Positions 17,366-26,334 of a DNA stretch of 64,000 nt are shown one piece after another. The notes below the pieces were generated by a model. The model was given only the letters and a program-made list of their open reading frames with translations, had not been told where the DNA came from and did not search any database. Where the stretch lies: contig NZ_VCBC01000004.1 in NCBI RefSeq assembly GCF_005843925.1, positions 124,001 to 188,000 on the forward strand, given 5' to 3'. Both the position numbers and the translations under genes were made by a program. Origin of the DNA: Thalassotalea litorea (GTDB taxonomy: Bacteria > Pseudomonadota > Gammaproteobacteria > Enterobacterales > Alteromonadaceae). The stretch's first letter is position 1. Each line of letters opens with the position of its first letter.

Positions 17366-18211
17366 ATGACTTTAATTAGCTTGCTTATTGCTTTGGCAGC
17401 AGAGCGGATTTTACTCTCCAAATACTGGCAGTTTAATTTTTACTTCGGTCAGTATGTTGGTTTTGCCCGTGGCTTTGTTTCCAAAGGTGAAATTAGCAAG
17501 AATGTTGTGAACCTGGTTGTGTTTGCATTGCTCCCCGCCTCACTTCTTTCTATTATTCTGTGGTTTTTCGACAATAGCCTGATTCACTTTATCTTTGTCA
17601 CCTTGGTATTGATTGTCTGCATTGGCAGTCAAAGAATACGTGATAGTTATAAAAACTATTTAAATGCTGCGATGCGCGGCGATCAGGAAGCGGTGATTCT
17701 GCATCAGGATGAATTACAACAAGGTCAGCAATTTGAGGGTGAAAGTTTTGGGCAGACGCTCGTGTGGATGAATTATCAATACTATATGTCTTTGATGCTG
17801 ATTTTCACCTTCTTCGGCATTACTGGTGTGGTGTTTTACCGTCTGCTTGTTGCCGTTGCCAACCATAGCGGCGAGATGGATGGGGAGAGTTTCTTACCGC
17901 AAACTGCGGCAGAAAACGCCCAAAAGATTCTGTTTTATTTAGACATTATTCCAAGTCGCGCGGTCGCCTTTGGCTATATGCTAGTCGGACATTTTTCGAA
18001 AGCTTCGACATTGTGGCTTGAAGGCATGCTGAACTTTAAACAGGCGCCGCGTCAGTATTTATGTGAAGTTGCCGAAATCGCAGAAGATTATCAAATTGAT
18101 GATGAAGACTGCACAGCGGAGCCATGTCTTTTAGTGCGTCTTGCTAAGCGCAATGTATTGTTGTTGCTCGCTGCAATTGCCTTTATGACCATTGCCGGTG
18201 TTGCTCACTAG
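17366..18211 (+). CDS. ampE: AmpE inner-membrane protein
   Basis: A 281-residue polytopic membrane protein of the AmpE family, linked to AmpD in signalling of cell-wall damage; the molecular role is poorly known. It starts MTLISLLIALAAERI as in the family. Membrane segments are visible at about 1-14, 48-86 (two), 140-165 and 262-280, with the conserved ERILLSKYWQFNFYF and FGYMLVGHFSKA regions. It follows ampD in the same direction and precedes the pdhR-ace cluster, the standard gammaproteobacterial order. Confidence 0.9.
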   Translation: MTLISLLIALAAERILLSKYWQFNFYFGQYVGFARGFVSKGEISKNVVNLVVFALLPASLLSIILWFFDNSLIHFIFVTLVLIVCIGSQRIRDSYKNYLNAAMRGDQEAVILHQDELQQGQQFEGESFGQTLVWMNYQYYMSLMLIFTFFGITGVVFYRLLVAVANHSGEMDGESFLPQTAAENAQKILFYLDIIPSRAVAFGYMLVGHFSKASTLWLEGMLNFKQAPRQYLCEVAEIAEDYQIDDEDCTAEPCLLVRLAKRNVLLLLAAIAFMTIAGVAH

Positions 18212-18261
18212 AATAAGTTTCTGCATACAATGCCGCTACAGGTTTACTTCTTTTCGTTGTC

Positions 18262-18620
18262 GTAAAGCAGATCCCCACTTTCGTGAGGATGACGTTAAAA
18301 CGTTTGGATGACGTTAATGCATTTGGATGACGTTAAAGCGTTTGGATGACGTTAATGCGTTTGGACGACATTAGGCGCATGATTACAATGAGCCGTCACA
18401 TGACTGCGAACTGATTTCAGTCGCCCCTTACCTTTACTTTCCTATTGCTATTCAATGCTGGATAAGGTCTCTCGTGTTTTTTAATTATGCGATAGATCCC
18501 CACTTCGTGAGGATGACGTTAAGGCGTTTGGATGACATTAAGGTGTTTGGATGATGGCAGCATTTGGAAGACGTTGAGGCGGTCGGGTGACATTGGAGCG
18601 TTTTGTCACAATTAGCCGTC
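18262..18620. repeat. Two diverged copies of a composite repeat with 19-bp tandem units
   Basis: Copy 1 (18270-about 18404) begins with a gatccccac...gtgaggatgac hairpin, then four exact-period 19-bp units (aatgcgtttggatgacgtt type, 18297-18372), then caatgagccgtcacatgac. Copy 2 (18495-about 18626) has the same hairpin start, four more diverged units and cacaattagccgtcctatgac. No gene seen. Confidence 0.8.
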
Positions 18621-18742
18621 CTATGACGGTGGCGCGTTAGATTAGAATGGGTCATTGAAATCTTGGGGTGAACTCCTGGGATTAACGCTCATGCACTGAT
18701 CGTGCTTCACCTTGATTTAACCGAATTTGCCGACACCTAAAC

Positions 18743-18847
18743 TTTATATAACCTAAATTTTCTCTACATTGCGTTTATATAAGCTAAATTTTGTCCACAT
18801 TGCCTTTATACAACCTAAATATTCTCTGCATTGCTTTTATCCAATCG
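18743..18847. repeat. 31-bp tandem repeat upstream of pdhR
   Basis: Three units of exactly 31 bp (18743-18773, 18774-18804, 18805-18835) with consensus tttatataacctaaattt followed by tctctacattgcg, then a partial fourth (tttatccaatcg). It ends about 57 bp before the first PdhR operator. Confidence 0.85.
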
Positions 18848-18903
18848 AATTACAATTCATAGCACCTTTAGATATCATTTTAGCAGGCTATAACGCAGTA
18901 AAA

Positions 18904-18918
18904 ATTGGTCTGACCATT
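18904..18918 (+). promoter_or_regulatory. PdhR operator 1
   Basis: attggtctgaccatt matches the PdhR consensus ATTGGT-N3-ACCAAT with one change in the right half. It lies at the -35 position of a TATAAT at 18931-18936, as expected for autorepression relieved by pyruvate. Confidence 0.72.
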
Positions 18919-18930
18919 ATGTTTTTTCGG

Positions 18931-18936
18931 TATAAT
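18931..18936 (+). promoter_or_regulatory. Probable -10 box of the pdhR-ace promoter
   Basis: Exact TATAAT; the -35 region overlaps PdhR operator 1 and is weak. Confidence 0.5.
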
Positions 18937-19030
18937 TACCCTCCAAAATATCTTTATCTCCCTAGCGATTGTGTCGCAAAATTTTACATGTCGAAGATCT
19001 TCTGTTATGTTTTAACCTAGAAATTTCAAT

Positions 19031-19045
19031 ATTGGTAAGACCATT
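19031..19045 (+). promoter_or_regulatory. PdhR operator 2
   Basis: attggtaagaccatt has the same half-sites and spacing as operator 1, and lies 67 bp before the pdhR start, in the mRNA leader region. Confidence 0.65.
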
Positions 19046-19111
19046 TAACCAATGTAATTGATGGTTGTATTTGATATATCAGTCGACATCAATGGACACA
19101 GGATGAAGCCA

Positions 19112-19885
19112 ATGGCCTACAAGAAGATACAGCAAGCAAAAATCTCTGATGTCATTGTTGAGCATCTTGAAGGCATGATTTTGGAAGGCAGTCTCAAGCC
19201 CGGGCAAAAGTTGCCACCGGAAAGAGAGCTTGCGGAGCAGTTTGAAGTGTCTCGGCCTTCGTTGCGTGAAGCCATTCAAAAACTGGAAACGCGAGAATTG
19301 GTTTATCGTCGCCAGGGTGGCGGTACTTTTGTCAATGATACATTGCTAAGCGGCATGGGCGATCCCATGTTTGATTTGTTGGCCAAAAAAGGCGAATCCC
19401 AATATGACTTATTGGAATTTCGCCATGGTATCCAGGGTATGGCTGCGTATTATGCGGCAATGCGAGGCACCAAAGCGGATTTCGAACAGATCCAGAAAAA
19501 GTATGATGCAATGGCGGACGCGCAGATTGAAAACACCACAATCAGTGAAAATTTTCATGGTGAGGCCGTTGCCGTATTTGATTTTTATCTGGCAATTTGT
19601 AACGCGTCCCATAACGCCGTGTTGTTACATTTGTCGCGCTCAATGTCGACCTTGTTGATTGATAACATTGAGAAAAACCTGATGGTTCTGGCCAAACGTC
19701 CGGAAGTGCCAGGAAAAATAGCCCATTATCGCAAACGTTTATTGGAAGCCATTATAAGTGGTGAACCGAACAAAGCCTGGGGTGCCAGTCATAAGAATCT
19801 GGCATATATAGAAGAAGTATTATTAAAGCTCGGCGATGAAAATAGCCGAGTTAAGCGCTCTTTAAGACGCTTACAAACCGTATAG
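19112..19885 (+). CDS. pdhR: Pyruvate dehydrogenase complex repressor PdhR
   Basis: A GntR/FadR-type repressor of the PDH operon whose inducer is pyruvate. The start is set at 19112: the protein then begins MAYKKIQQAKISDVIVEHLE like E. coli PdhR, and AGGA (19100-19103) lies 8 bases ahead. In-frame codons back to 19058 would add 18 residues with no family match. The 257 residues hold the winged helix (LPPERELAEQFEVSRPSLRE, then RRQGGGTFV) and a C-terminal all-helical FCD effector domain. Two operators upstream point to autoregulation. aceE follows after 131 bp, so pdhR-aceE-aceF can be one transcript. Confidence 0.95.
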   Translation: MAYKKIQQAKISDVIVEHLEGMILEGSLKPGQKLPPERELAEQFEVSRPSLREAIQKLETRELVYRRQGGGTFVNDTLLSGMGDPMFDLLAKKGESQYDLLEFRHGIQGMAAYYAAMRGTKADFEQIQKKYDAMADAQIENTTISENFHGEAVAVFDFYLAICNASHNAVLLHLSRSMSTLLIDNIEKNLMVLAKRPEVPGKIAHYRKRLLEAIISGEPNKAWGASHKNLAYIEEVLLKLGDENSRVKRSLRRLQTV

Positions 19886-20016
19886 TTACTCGGTTTGGTT
19901 AATTTCTTAAAGACTTAATTTTTAATGGCGAAACTTAAGACAGTTGCGATATTTCAACTATCTTTAATACAAAAATTTTGCCGGTATTTTTTATAATTTG
20001 GAGTTAGAACGTCGTT

Positions 20017-22689
20017 ATGTCTGAGATCCTCAACCACGATATCGATCCGCAAGAAACACAAGAATGGCTTGAGTCCATGGAAGCGGTGCTGGAACAGGAA
20101 GGCCCTGAGCGAGCACACCAACTACTTGAAACCCTGATTGACCGAGCTCGTCGCAGCGGTACTCACTTACCATTTGATGCAACAACTGCATACGTCAATA
20201 CCATCCCAGCTGGCCAGGAACCTAATATGCCTGGCGATCTAACCATCGAAGCACGCATTCGTGCAGCGATCCGCTGGAATGCGTTAGTCTTGGTATTAAG
20301 AGCCTCGAAAAAGGATCTTGAACTAGGCGGCCATATTGGCTCATTCGCATCTTCTGCAATGCTTTACGATGTGGGTTTTAACCACTTCTTTAAAGCGGCA
20401 ACAGAAAAAGACGGCGGCGATTTTATTTTCGCCCAGGGTCATATCTCTCCGGGTATCTACTCCCGTGCTTTTGTTGAAGGCCGATTAACCGAAGAGCAAA
20501 TGAACAACTTCCGTCAGGAAGTCGATGGTAACGGACTGTCTTCTTATCCGCATCCTCATCTAATGCCAGACTTCTGGCAATTCCCAACCGTATCTATGGG
20601 TCTTGGTCCATTACAAGCGATTTATACGGCTCGATTCTTAAAATATTTAACCGATCGTGGCATTAAAGATTGTTCTGAACAGCGCGTATATTGCTTCTTA
20701 GGTGATGGCGAAACCGATGAGCCTGAATCATTAGGTGCGATTGGTCTGGCATCTCGTGAAGGTTTAGATAACTTAACGTTCGTGATCAACTGTAACCTAC
20801 AGCGTCTTGATGGCCCGGTACGTGGTAACGGTAAAATCATTCAGGAACTGGAAGGTACCTTCCGCGGTGCTGGCTGGGAAGTAGTTAAAGTTATCTGGGG
20901 TTCATACTGGGATGCACTATTGGCCCGTGATACTTCAGGTAAACTATTACAACTGATGAATGAAACTGTTGACGGTGAATATCAGAACTGTAAAGCCAAA
21001 GGCGGTAAGTACACCCGCGAAAACTTCTTTAACAAATATCCAGAAACTGCTGCACTCGTGGCGAATATGTCCGATGAAGACATTTATCGCTTAAACCGCG
21101 GTGGTCACGATCCGGTGAAAGTTTACTCGGCATACAAAAAAGCAATGGAAACCAAAGGCCGTCCTACGGTAATCCTGGCGAAAACGGTGAAAGGTTTTGG
21201 TCTTGGTGCATCTGGTGAAGCGTTAAACATTGCCCACAATGTTAAGAAGATGGACGTTGATTCCATCAAGCAATACCGTGATCGTTTTAATATTCCGGTC
21301 AGTGACGACGATATCGCCGATCTTCCTTTTTACAAGTTCCCGGAAGATTCTGCTGAATACAAATATATGCTAGAACGTCGCACCGCCCTTGGTGGTTCAT
21401 TACCCGCGCGTTTAGAGCAAGCGGAAGAAACGCTGGAAATTCCAAAGCTTTCCATCTTCGATGCCATCTTGAAAGGTTCTAACGGACGTCAAGTTTCATC
21501 AACGATGACGTTTGTTCGTGTCCTTAACAGTCTCCTAAAAGATAAGAAGATTGGTAAGCGTATTGTTCCTATCATTCCGGATGAAGCCCGTACTTTTGGT
21601 ATGGAAGGTCTATTCCGTCAGGTTGGCATTTACGCCCACGAAGGACAAAAATATGTTCCTCAGGATGCTGATCAGGTTGCTTATTATCGTGAAGATAAAA
21701 AAGGCCAGGTACTGCAGGAAGGTATTAATGAATTAGGTGCGATGGCCTCTTGGGTTGCATCAGGTACGTCTTATTCAACCTGTAATACCACCACTATCCC
21801 GTTCTACATCTATTACTCAATGTTTGGTTTCCAACGTGTAGGCGATTTGGCTTGGGCGGCTGGTGATAGCCAGGCACGTGGTTTCTTATTAGGCGCGACT
21901 GCCGGTCGTACCACATTGAACGGTGAAGGTTTGCAGCATCAGGATGGTCATTCTCATGTTCAGGCGAACCTGATCCCGAACTGTGTAACTTACGATCCAA
22001 CCTATGGTTACGAAGTTGCAGTGATTGTGCGTGAAGGTTTACGTCGTATGTATGAAGAAAATGAAAATATCTTCTTCTACCTGACACTAATGAATGAGAA
22101 CTACGAGCACCCGGCGATCCCTGACAATGCAGAAGAAGGCATTATCAAAGGGATTTATAAACTGGATACCGTGAAACCTGCCAAGGCAGCGAAAGCGAAC
22201 GTACAGTTGATGGGCTCTGGTACCATTTTGGTTCAGGTCCGTGAAGCGGCGCGCATTCTTGCCGAAGATTTCGGCATCTCTTCTGATGTTTACTCGGTAA
22301 CGTCGTACAACGAGTTGGCACGTGAAGGCCAGGAAGTTGCACGTTATAACATGTTGCACCCAGAAGCTGCGCAAAAAGTTCCTTACATCAGCTCGGTAAT
22401 TACCAAAGATGCTGGACCTGCAATTTCTGCCACCGATTATGTTAAAGCTTATTCCGATCAATTACGCGCGTTTATCGATACGGATTACCGTGTACTAGGT
22501 ACCGATGGTTTCGGTCGCTCTGACAGTCGTGCAAACTTGCGTCGTCATTTCGAAGTTGACCAAAACTATATCGTGGTTGCATCACTTTATGAGTTAGCGC
22601 TACGTGGTGATATTGAAATGAGTGTCGTAACCAAAGCGATTAGCGACTTTGGTATTGATACAGATAAAATCAACCCGCTATACGCGTAA
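20017..22689 (+). CDS. aceE: Pyruvate dehydrogenase E1 component, homodimeric
   Basis: Thiamine-diphosphate enzyme that decarboxylates pyruvate and acetylates the E2 lipoyl groups. 890 residues, against 887 in E. coli. Recognised from the N-terminal region LNHDIDPQETQEWLESMEAV, HISPGIYSRAFVEGRL, the ThDP motif GDGETDEPESLGAI followed by NCNLQRLDGPVRGN, LAKTVKGFGLG, and the C-terminal SRANLRRHFEVD. Length and motifs are complete. aceF begins 21 bp after the stop, so the two are translated from one message. Regulation by PdhR is inferred from the operators ahead of pdhR. Confidence 0.98.
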   Translation: MSEILNHDIDPQETQEWLESMEAVLEQEGPERAHQLLETLIDRARRSGTHLPFDATTAYVNTIPAGQEPNMPGDLTIEARIRAAIRWNALVLVLRASKKDLELGGHIGSFASSAMLYDVGFNHFFKAATEKDGGDFIFAQGHISPGIYSRAFVEGRLTEEQMNNFRQEVDGNGLSSYPHPHLMPDFWQFPTVSMGLGPLQAIYTARFLKYLTDRGIKDCSEQRVYCFLGDGETDEPESLGAIGLASREGLDNLTFVINCNLQRLDGPVRGNGKIIQELEGTFRGAGWEVVKVIWGSYWDALLARDTSGKLLQLMNETVDGEYQNCKAKGGKYTRENFFNKYPETAALVANMSDEDIYRLNRGGHDPVKVYSAYKKAMETKGRPTVILAKTVKGFGLGASGEALNIAHNVKKMDVDSIKQYRDRFNIPVSDDDIADLPFYKFPEDSAEYKYMLERRTALGGSLPARLEQAEETLEIPKLSIFDAILKGSNGRQVSSTMTFVRVLNSLLKDKKIGKRIVPIIPDEARTFGMEGLFRQVGIYAHEGQKYVPQDADQVAYYREDKKGQVLQEGINELGAMASWVASGTSYSTCNTTTIPFYIYYSMFGFQRVGDLAWAAGDSQARGFLLGATAGRTTLNGEGLQHQDGHSHVQANLIPNCVTYDPTYGYEVAVIVREGLRRMYEENENIFFYLTLMNENYEHPAIPDNAEEGIIKGIYKLDTVKPAKAAKANVQLMGSGTILVQVREAARILAEDFGISSDVYSVTSYNELAREGQEVARYNMLHPEAAQKVPYISSVITKDAGPAISATDYVKAYSDQLRAFIDTDYRVLGTDGFGRSDSRANLRRHFEVDQNYIVVASLYELALRGDIEMSVVTKAISDFGIDTDKINPLYA

Positions 22690-22710
22690 TTGACTAGTAA
22701 GGAAATTTAG

Positions 22711-24393
22711 ATGTCAGATATTCAAGAAATTCTAGTCCCAGATGTCGGCGGCGATGAAGTTGAAGTGATTGAACTTTGTGTTGCTGTTGGTGATAGCGTC
22801 GAGGCGGAAGATGCACTGGTTAGTGTAGAAACAGATAAAGCCTCAATGGATATTCCAGCACCGATCGCTGGGGTTATCAAAGAAATAAAGGTTGATGTTG
22901 GTGCCAAGATCTCTGAGGGCGATTTAATCGTTATATTAGAATCAGCATCGGCAGGTACGAGCGCAGAAGCCAGTACCGAAACGACAGAAAGCGCAGCTGC
23001 CGCACCGGAAACAGTCGAAGCTCCAGCAGCTCCCGCAGCCAGTGAAGCGGTGGTTGAATCAGCGCCAGCGGCAACTGCAGCTTCGGCCGTCATCGATGTC
23101 CATGTTCCCGATATTGGTGAAGATGGTGAAGTTGATGTCATTGAAGTACTTGTTAGCCCAGGTGATGAAATTGAAGCCGAAGACGGTTTGATTACTTTGG
23201 AAACGGACAAGGCAACGATGGACGTTCCAGCGCCAGAAGCCGGTAAAGTTATCGATGTTAAAGTCGCCACCGGTGATAAAGTGAGCGAAGGTTCATTAAT
23301 TATTACGTTGCAAACTGCTGGCGGTGCATCAGCACCTGCCGCCGCGCCTGCGCCGAAGGCTCCTGAAACTAAAGAGCAAACGGTCGTTGCCGCACCGGCA
23401 CCGAAACCGCAAAAAGCGGCTCCGGTTCCGCACCATCCAAGTGCCGGCGAGCGTCAAAGCAAAGGCAATATTTACGCGTCACCTTCTATCCGTCGCTTAG
23501 CCCGTGAATTCGGCGTTGATCTTACGGTAGTAAAAGGTACGGGTAGCAAAGGTCGTATCTTAAAAGAAGACGTTCAGTCTTTTGTTAAATACGAGTTGTC
23601 ACGTCCGAAAGCGACGGCAAGCAGCGGTGTTGCAGCAGGTGCTGGTGGTCTACAAGTGATTGCCCAGCCGAAAGTTGATTTCAGCAAGTTTGGTGAAGTT
23701 GAAGAAGTTGCGTTAACTCGCATCCAGAAAATTTCTGGTCCTAACTTGCACCGTAATTGGGTAACTATTCCGCACGTCACGCAATTTGATGAAGCGGATA
23801 TCACCGATGTTGAAGCATTCCGTAAACAACAAAATGTGATTGCAGAAAAGCAAAAGCTTGGTTTTAAAATCACGCCTTTGGTCTTCATCATGAAAGCGGC
23901 CGCCAGCGCATTACGCGCGTACCCGGTATTTAACTCAAGTTTGAGTGAATCCGGTGAAAGCCTGATCATGAAAAAGTACGTTCATATTGGTGTCGCAGTA
24001 GATACCCCGAATGGTTTGGTTGTCCCTGTTGTTCGTGACGTTGATCAAAAAGGTATTCACGAGTTATCGAAAGAGCTATTGGAAATATCCATGAAAGCTC
24101 GTGAAGGCAAGCTTACTGCGAAAGATATGCAGGGTTCTTGTTTTACCATTTCCAGCCTTGGTGGGATTGGCGGTACCGCATTTACGCCGATCGTCAATGC
24201 GCCGGATGTGGCCATCCTTGGTGTTTCTAAGTCAGAAATGAAACCTAAATGGAATGGTAAAGATTTTGACCCAAGATTAATGTTGCCGTTATCGCTGTCT
24301 TACGATCACCGTGTTATTGATGGTGCTCTGGCTGCGCGCTTTACTGTGCATTTATCGTCGGTAATGTCTGATATTCGTCAATTGATATTGTAA
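22711..24393 (+). CDS. aceF: Pyruvate dehydrogenase E2, dihydrolipoyl acetyltransferase (two lipoyl domains)
   Basis: E2 core of the PDH complex; it transfers acetyl from lipoyl-lysine to CoA. 560 residues. Two lipoyl domains are visible, with lysines K43 (ETDKASMD) and K167 (ETDKATMD), separated by Ala/Pro/Glu-rich flexible linkers. The peripheral-subunit-binding domain is at about 254-292 ([15 protein letters not shown]). The catalytic domain ends with SYDHRVIDG (H533, D537). E. coli has three lipoyl domains and 630 residues, so this protein is one domain shorter. It lies 21 bp after aceE. lpdA follows after 298 bp and may have its own promoter. Confidence 0.98.
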   Translation: MSDIQEILVPDVGGDEVEVIELCVAVGDSVEAEDALVSVETDKASMDIPAPIAGVIKEIKVDVGAKISEGDLIVILESASAGTSAEASTETTESAAAAPETVEAPAAPAASEAVVESAPAATAASAVIDVHVPDIGEDGEVDVIEVLVSPGDEIEAEDGLITLETDKATMDVPAPEAGKVIDVKVATGDKVSEGSLIITLQTAGGASAPAAAPAPKAPETKEQTVVAAPAPKPQKAAPVPHHPSAGERQSKGNIYASPSIRRLAREFGVDLTVVKGTGSKGRILKEDVQSFVKYELSRPKATASSGVAAGAGGLQVIAQPKVDFSKFGEVEEVALTRIQKISGPNLHRNWVTIPHVTQFDEADITDVEAFRKQQNVIAEKQKLGFKITPLVFIMKAAASALRAYPVFNSSLSESGESLIMKKYVHIGVAVDTPNGLVVPVVRDVDQKGIHELSKELLEISMKAREGKLTAKDMQGSCFTISSLGGIGGTAFTPIVNAPDVAILGVSKSEMKPKWNGKDFDPRLMLPLSLSYDHRVIDGALAARFTVHLSSVMSDIRQLIL

Positions 24394-24691
24394 CCTGCAA
24401 GGTTACATGCCAATAGCTCCAGCGATGCAAGTTTGGCTGGAGCTTGGCGAAGGGCGTTATAGATAGTACTTATTACCAATATTTGTCGCGAAAGTTGGCG
24501 AAAATTTGTTACACAAGGTACACTTGGCGCGCGAAAAATTTCGTGTTTGGTTCAATCATAAACGTTTTTAATCTTTAAAAATGCACTCTGTTGAACGGAA
24601 CATTATTTAAACAATTAAAGTTTAATTGAACAAAATCTAGTCTCGCTGAGCGTTAAGCGCCGCGAGCCAATATAAAAAGTTTGAGGTTAAC
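24394..24691. other. aceF-lpdA intergenic region with hairpin and palindrome
   Basis: Contains a 9-bp hairpin agctccagc / gctggagct (24415-24444) without a T run, and a perfect AT-rich palindrome caattaaa-g-tttaattg (24612-24628) that could be an operator of a separate lpdA promoter. No gene seen. Confidence 0.5.
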
Positions 24692-26122
24692 ATGAGTAAC
24701 GATATTAAAACTCAAGTCGTTGTTTTAGGTTCTGGACCTGGTGGTTATTCTGCGGCGTTCCGCGCAGCTGATTTAGGTTTAGACGTAGTATTAATTGAAC
24801 GCTATGCCACTCTGGGTGGTGTTTGTCTGAACGTTGGTTGTATCCCTTCTAAAGCATTACTTCATGTTGCCAAAGTAATTGATGATGCAAAAGAGATGGC
24901 AGATCACGGTGTAACCTTTGGTGAGCCGAAAATCGATATCGATAAAATTCGCGGTTGGAAAGAGAAAGTTGTGGGTCAGCTTACCGGCGGTTTAGCGGGT
25001 ATGGCAAAACAACGTAAAGTTACCACCGTAAATGGTTTTGGTAAATTTACGGGTCCTAACAGCATTGTTGTTGAAGGTGAAAGCGGTACAACTACCGTAA
25101 ACTTTGATAATGCTATCATCGCAGCCGGTTCTTCTGTGGTTAACTTGCCATTTATACCGACGGAAGATCCTCGCGTTCTTGATTCTACGGGTGCACTAGA
25201 GCTAGAAGACGTACCGGGCGAAATGTTGGTTCTTGGTGGCGGTATTATCGGCCTGGAAATGGGTACGGTATACAGCACATTAGGTTCTAATGTATCGGTT
25301 GTTGAGTTTGCGGATCAGCTAGTCCCTGCAGCCGATGCCGATGTCATGAAGATTTATACTAAGTACGTGAAGAAACGCTTCAACTTAATGCTATCAACGA
25401 AAGTTGTAGCAGTTGATGCCAAAGACGACGGCTTATATGTGACGTTTGAAGGTAAGAACGCACCAGAAGGTCAGGTACGTTATGACAAGATTTTAGTTGC
25501 GGTTGGTCGTAAGCCAAATGGTCATATGATTGACGCAGACAAAGCTGGCGTTAACGTTGATGAGCGTGGCTTTATTAATGTTACGAATGAATTGCGTACC
25601 AATGTAAATCACATTTTTGCCATTGGTGATGTTGTTGGCCAGCCGATGCTAGCGCACAAGGCGGTTCATGAAGCTCATGTTGCTGCTGAGGTTATTGCAG
25701 GTAAGAAGCATGTATTCGATCCTCGCTGTATCCCTTCAATCGCATATACCGATCCGGAAATTGCATGGGTTGGTGTTACTGAGCGCGAAGCAAAAGAACA
25801 AGGTTTAAACATTGAAGTAGCAAACTTCCCGTGGGCAGCCTCGGGTCGCGCCATTGCATCTGCTCGTACTGAAGGTAAAACTAAGCTTATCTTTGATAAA
25901 GACAGCGGTCGTGTTTTAGGTGGTGCGATTATCGGTATTAATGCCGGTGAAATGTTAGGTGAAATTGGTTTAGCCGTTGAAATGGGCGCCGATGCGGAAG
26001 ATGTTGGTTTAACCATTCATGCTCACCCGACACTGAATGAATCCATTGGTATGGCAGCTGAGATCTTTGAAGGCTCAATTACCGATTTACCCAATGCCAA
26101 AGCTGTTAAGAAAAAGAAATAA
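24692..26122 (+). CDS. lpdA: Dihydrolipoyl dehydrogenase (E3)
   Basis: FAD enzyme that reoxidises dihydrolipoyl groups with NAD for the PDH and 2-oxoglutarate dehydrogenase complexes. 476 residues. FAD-binding motif VVLGSGPGGYSAAFRAADLG at the N-terminus, redox disulfide C45/C50 (GGVCLNVGCIPSK), NAD-binding motif LGGGIIGLEMG, GDVVGQPMLAHKA for the FAD, and the active-site His-Glu pair in HAHPTLNE near the C-terminus. The tail is lysine-rich (KAVKKKK), common in this family. It is followed by a terminator. Complete and normal. Confidence 0.98.
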   Translation: MSNDIKTQVVVLGSGPGGYSAAFRAADLGLDVVLIERYATLGGVCLNVGCIPSKALLHVAKVIDDAKEMADHGVTFGEPKIDIDKIRGWKEKVVGQLTGGLAGMAKQRKVTTVNGFGKFTGPNSIVVEGESGTTTVNFDNAIIAAGSSVVNLPFIPTEDPRVLDSTGALELEDVPGEMLVLGGGIIGLEMGTVYSTLGSNVSVVEFADQLVPAADADVMKIYTKYVKKRFNLMLSTKVVAVDAKDDGLYVTFEGKNAPEGQVRYDKILVAVGRKPNGHMIDADKAGVNVDERGFINVTNELRTNVNHIFAIGDVVGQPMLAHKAVHEAHVAAEVIAGKKHVFDPRCIPSIAYTDPEIAWVGVTEREAKEQGLNIEVANFPWAASGRAIASARTEGKTKLIFDKDSGRVLGGAIIGINAGEMLGEIGLAVEMGADAEDVGLTIHAHPTLNESIGMAAEIFEGSITDLPNAKAVKKKK

Positions 26123-26140
26123 AAACAAACGTTTTTAGTC

Positions 26141-26170
26141 AAAAGCCAGGTTATCAACCTGGCTTTTTTG
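26141..26170 (+). terminator. Terminator after lpdA
   Basis: 12-bp stem aaaagccaggtt / aacctggctttt with a 3-nt loop and a T run. It may also act on the opposite strand for the converging operon. Confidence 0.88.
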
Positions 26171-26216
26171 TTTCGATAACATAGGAAATGCCTTCAGGCA
26201 TTCGCCACCTTTGACG

Positions 26217-26317
26217 CTAAAGGCTAGGTCGCAGGTTTCAGGCTGCAGAAAAAGCAACAAAGGCTTTTGACTAGTCATCTTTCGACACCTTTAGACACCT
26301 TTAGACACCTTTCGACA
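26217..26317 (-). repeat. Composite repeat with gacaccttta units (locus 3 of 4)
   Basis: ctaaaggc, ggtcgcaggtttcaggc, aagcaaca and gctttt are followed by three 10-bp units gacaccttt(a/c). The same order, with 28 identical bases across the tandem part, occurs at 33339-33437. Both copies lie between a terminator and the stop codon of a converging minus-strand gene. Confidence 0.8.
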
Positions 26318-26334
26318 GCTCTCGGCGACACCGC

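Noticed and set aside
18769..19020. 83-codon open frame upstream of pdhR
   Set aside because: It lies across the 31-bp repeat and the PdhR operator, without a start site or family match.
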